Shown here piece by piece: positions 62,290 to 64,000 of a DNA stretch of 64,000 nucleotides (positions within the stretch are counted from its first letter, which is position 1; the number at the start of each line of letters is the position of its first letter). Source of the stretch: Vibrio coralliilyticus. GTDB lineage: Bacteria; Pseudomonadota; Gammaproteobacteria; Enterobacterales; Vibrionaceae. Location: contig NZ_CP024629.1 of the NCBI RefSeq assembly GCF_024449095.1, positions 62,001 to 126,000 of the forward strand. The letters run 5' to 3'. The notes under the pieces are model-generated. The model did not search any database. It had not been told where the DNA came from and saw only the letters and a program-made list of their open reading frames with translations. Position numbers and translations under genes: made by a program.

Positions 62290-62496
62290 CTATTCATCAA
62301 TTACTGGCTTGAAACCAACTCTTGAAAGCAGTTCTGTCATTATCGTCTGAGGAAGTCGGACTTGTGACGCATTTCTGAACTGTCTAATTTGCTGCCGTTC
62401 AACACCCAAATGAATTGCGAGTTGATTGTCATTTTCTAATCCATAAAGAGCCAGATGTGTATCTGCTATTTCGTTGTTATTTAATATCTTTTTTAT
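62290..62496 (-). CDS. Small helix-turn-helix regulator, copy B (ATA in place of the start codon)
   Basis: A 68-residue paralogue of the 35309 regulator: GLENDNQLAIHLGVERQQIR and FRNASQVRLPQTIMTELL align with the first. The codon that aligns with the first protein's ATG is ATA (62494-62496) and no other start lies in the frame. It is either translated from ATA at low level or silent. The gene is divergent from the regulon promoter at 62501-62545, whose first operator box begins five bases away, so the regulator could control both directions. Relationship to copy A is clear by eye; the role is inferred. Confidence 0.55.
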   Translation of the reverse strand: MKKILNNNEIADTHLALYGLENDNQLAIHLGVERQQIRQFRNASQVRLPQTIMTELLSRVGFKPVIDE

Positions 62497-62500
62497 TTGA

Positions 62501-62545
62501 TGTAATTATAATATTGACATAAAGGATGTAATTATTATAATTACA
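62501..62545 (+). promoter_or_regulatory. Regulon promoter with paired operators
   Basis: Boxes TGTAATTATAATATTGACA (62501-62519) and TGTAATTATTATAATTACA (62527-62545, perfect palindrome) start 26 bases apart. -35 TTGACA at 62514-62519, -10 TATAAT at 62536-62541. Drives 62586 and the genes to the window end. Confidence 0.9.
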
Positions 62546-62585
62546 CTATCAACTTAATCAAGAACAAACGGAAACACAGGAGTGC

Positions 62586-62792
62586 ATGAGAATGCTTTCA
62601 GATAACCAAGTAAAACAGATTCAGCCAGCAATGGCGGCGTTTTCTTCTTATGTAACATCGCCAAATGATGAGCAAAAGTCTCTCATTGAACAGGCACATA
62701 AAGAGGGTTTAGTTAACGTTCGAGCAAAATACTTAGTGAGCTGGACTGACAAAGGTGTGGCTCGTTTTAGAAATGCCAATGGTTTTAGCTGA
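62586..62792 (+). CDS. Hypothetical protein (68 aa)
   Basis: Starts MRMLSDNQVKQIQPAMAAFS after CACAGGAGTGC; ends with KYLVSWTDKGVARFRNANG, a segment also found as a remnant at 48.2 kb. First gene of a regulon unit. Unknown function. Confidence 0.6.
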   Translation: MRMLSDNQVKQIQPAMAAFSSYVTSPNDEQKSLIEQAHKEGLVNVRAKYLVSWTDKGVARFRNANGFS

Positions 62793-62795
62793 TTT

Positions 62796-62849
62796 ACTCG
62801 ATGCGCCACCAGCCGAGTGAGGCGCATCTGGTAAGTTTTCTAGCAAAAC
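62796..62849 (+). repeat. Terminator-like hairpin repeat with GTTTTCTAGCAAAAC
   Basis: GATGCGCC...GGCGCATC hairpin, then CTGGTAA and GTTTTCTAGCAAAAC (62835-62849). Near-copy of 58164-58214. Confidence 0.6.
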
Positions 62850-62872
62850 CACCAACGTAACGGAAAGACATC

Positions 62873-63154
62873 ATGAAAGTACTAGGTATTGAGATTAAGC
62901 GACCACATTCAGTCCAAGTGCTGTTGGTACTAAGCTTGGTTGTTTTATCAGCCGTTTTTAGAGAGCAATTGGCATTAATGACGAACACCAACCCGTTAGA
63001 CCTTTGGGGTTACTCTGTAGCTGCGGCGACAGGAATACTTCTCCACGCATGTGGGTTAAATATTAAGTTCACATACCACCTAATTGTAATTGCAGTCCTT
63101 TGTGGAGTGATGGCGCTGGTGGCGAGAAATCTAAGCGGATTTATTTTTTCTTAA
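62873..63154 (+). CDS. Small membrane protein (93 aa)
   Basis: Three hydrophobic segments (VQVLLVLSLVVLSAVF; SVAAATGILLHACG; YHLIVIAVLCGVMALVA). ACGGAAAGACATC precedes the ATG; the same ACGGAAAGAC leader precedes the next three genes. Unknown function. Confidence 0.6.
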   Translation: MKVLGIEIKRPHSVQVLLVLSLVVLSAVFREQLALMTNTNPLDLWGYSVAAATGILLHACGLNIKFTYHLIVIAVLCGVMALVARNLSGFIFS

Positions 63155-63172
63155 TCAGGACGGAAAGACACT

Positions 63173-63478
63173 ATGAAATTTACATCAATCATAACAGCAC
63201 TCACGCTTTGTCTACTCACCTCAGTTGCGAATGCTTCATGCAAATTCGGTGATGTAGAGATAGAGCCGCATTTGCAAGTGTCCTATTTCAGCCCAGATTT
63301 GGCGCATGAAATTGCTGAAAGAAAAGTCAAAATGGGACAGTCCGAAACTTACGAACAAGCAATGGAATACATAAATCAAAAACCTACGATAGCTCACATC
63401 ATTTTGTATTGCGAAATCAGCTATGAAGTCAAAGATGGTGAAGTGACTGCTTCAGGCTATGCGCTAGTTCGCGGATAA
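63173..63478 (+). CDS. Small exported protein (101 aa)
   Basis: Signal peptide MKFTSIITALTLCLLTSVANA, mature part with two cysteines (SCKFGD; LYCEIS) that could form a disulfide. Leader ACGGAAAGACACT. Same transcript as 62873. Confidence 0.6.
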   Translation: MKFTSIITALTLCLLTSVANASCKFGDVEIEPHLQVSYFSPDLAHEIAERKVKMGQSETYEQAMEYINQKPTIAHIILYCEISYEVKDGEVTASGYALVRG

Positions 63479-63519
63479 GTATATAAACGCAATCTATAAC
63501 GGAAAGACAGGAGCCAGTT

Positions 63520-63810
63520 ATGAGCGCATCATCAACGAAGAAAATTTTCTTAGTCACAGTAACTATTCGCTTCGGAGGATATGAAAAATCGGTTGAATCG
63601 TTCAGAGAGGCCGCTAGTGAAGCTGACGCTGAATATGATGCATTGTGCGGTGAGACACACAATGAACCGCTAACTAGGGAGCTATATGAACAAGGTGATG
63701 ATTGGTGGGATGACGACATGATTTATGAAGCTTCTTCTTTGGAAGTCCCTGAAGAGCTAGCTTGTGCTCTCAAAAAGTTCAATGAATACCCATTTAGATT
63801 AATCCAGTAG
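63520..63810 (+). CDS. Hypothetical acidic protein (96 aa)
   Basis: Soluble and acidic (YEQGDDWWDDDMIYEASSLE). Leader ACGGAAAGACAGGAGCC. No motif recognised. Confidence 0.55.
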   Translation: MSASSTKKIFLVTVTIRFGGYEKSVESFREAASEADAEYDALCGETHNEPLTRELYEQGDDWWDDDMIYEASSLEVPEELACALKKFNEYPFRLIQ

Positions 63811-63886
63811 TCTTATTCGATGCTCTCTCTTTGCTGGTGGGGCATCCGATAAACCTACTACCACAAACATCACGGAAAGACTATCT

Positions 63887-64000
63887 ATGAATATGCCGCA
63901 GCCAATAATCCATACGCGACTAATGCAGTCAGATATTGAAGAAGTTTTACGAACCGCAGGATATGACCAGAAGGACTACCCGTGGGCTGTTCGATTTGTA
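63887..64000 (+). CDS. Start of a hypothetical protein (partial)
   Basis: ATG 63887 (MNMPQPIIHTRLMQSDIEEV) with leader ACGGAAAGACTATCT. The frame is open to the window end. Unknown family. Confidence 0.55.
   Translation, partial: MNMPQPIIHTRLMQSDIEEVLRTAGYDQKDYPWAVRFV

Noticed and set aside
1..64000. CRISPR arrays, tRNA and rRNA genes
   Set aside because: No regularly spaced direct repeats with unique spacers and no tRNA- or rRNA-like sequences were seen by eye. A dedicated search was not possible.

Overview
This 64 kb window looks like part of a large accessory replicon (a conjugative plasmid or integrative conjugative element) from a marine gammaproteobacterium, most likely a Vibrio or close relative. 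The reasons are the low-to-medium GC content, the IS families, an integrase operon matching what I recall of Vibrio strand-biased circularizing integrative elements (SEs), and a long array of small plasmid-type genes. No rRNA, tRNA, CRISPR array, replication or conjugation gene is visible. The family calls rest on reading motifs, not on database searches.

Layout. (1) 1-1578 is backbone: the end of an unknown gene, then the first four fifths of a cytosine-5 DNA methyltransferase. (2) About 1579-29641 is an inserted 28 kb element. Its left end carries four overlapping genes: three tyrosine-recombinase-fold proteins and one small protein. Its cargo includes an octaheme cytochrome with TPRs, a TetR regulator, a sulfatase, a DndB-like protein, broken secreted and lipoprotein genes, a beta-barrel protein, an aldehyde dehydrogenase, four copies of one IS5-family element, and decayed IS3, IS110, IS200 and IS4 elements. 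(3) At about 29642 the missing C-terminus of the methyltransferase resumes, so the element appears to have inserted into that gene. (4) 29.9-34.5 kb is backbone: an MmcB-like nuclease, small genes, and a possible type I toxin.

(5) 35-64 kb is an array of several dozen small genes, mostly unknown and many with zinc-ribbon CxxC motifs, plus two more DNA methyltransferases. At least eight promoters here share one architecture. Two 19-bp near-palindromes of the type TGTAATTATTATAATTACA lie 26 bp apart, the first over the -35 and the second over the -10. Two small paralogous helix-turn-helix proteins (35.3 and 62.3 kb) are encoded next to such sites and are the likely regulators. The intergenic spaces also share hairpins with GCTGGTGG arms and GTTTTTCTGAAAAAC-type palindromes.

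(6) Inside this array, 37.2-46.7 kb holds two candidate defence or modification systems that lack the shared promoter. One is a 1116-aa helical protein with a 119-aa partner; both carry the same GDAF-x-GDK motif. The other is a divergent cluster of a TusA-like sulfur carrier, a DndB-like protein, a 1142-aa DndC-like PP-loop/Fe-S protein and a small HTH-like protein. It resembles a phosphorothioation system without DndA, DndD or DndE, and is the best candidate for an undescribed system in the window.
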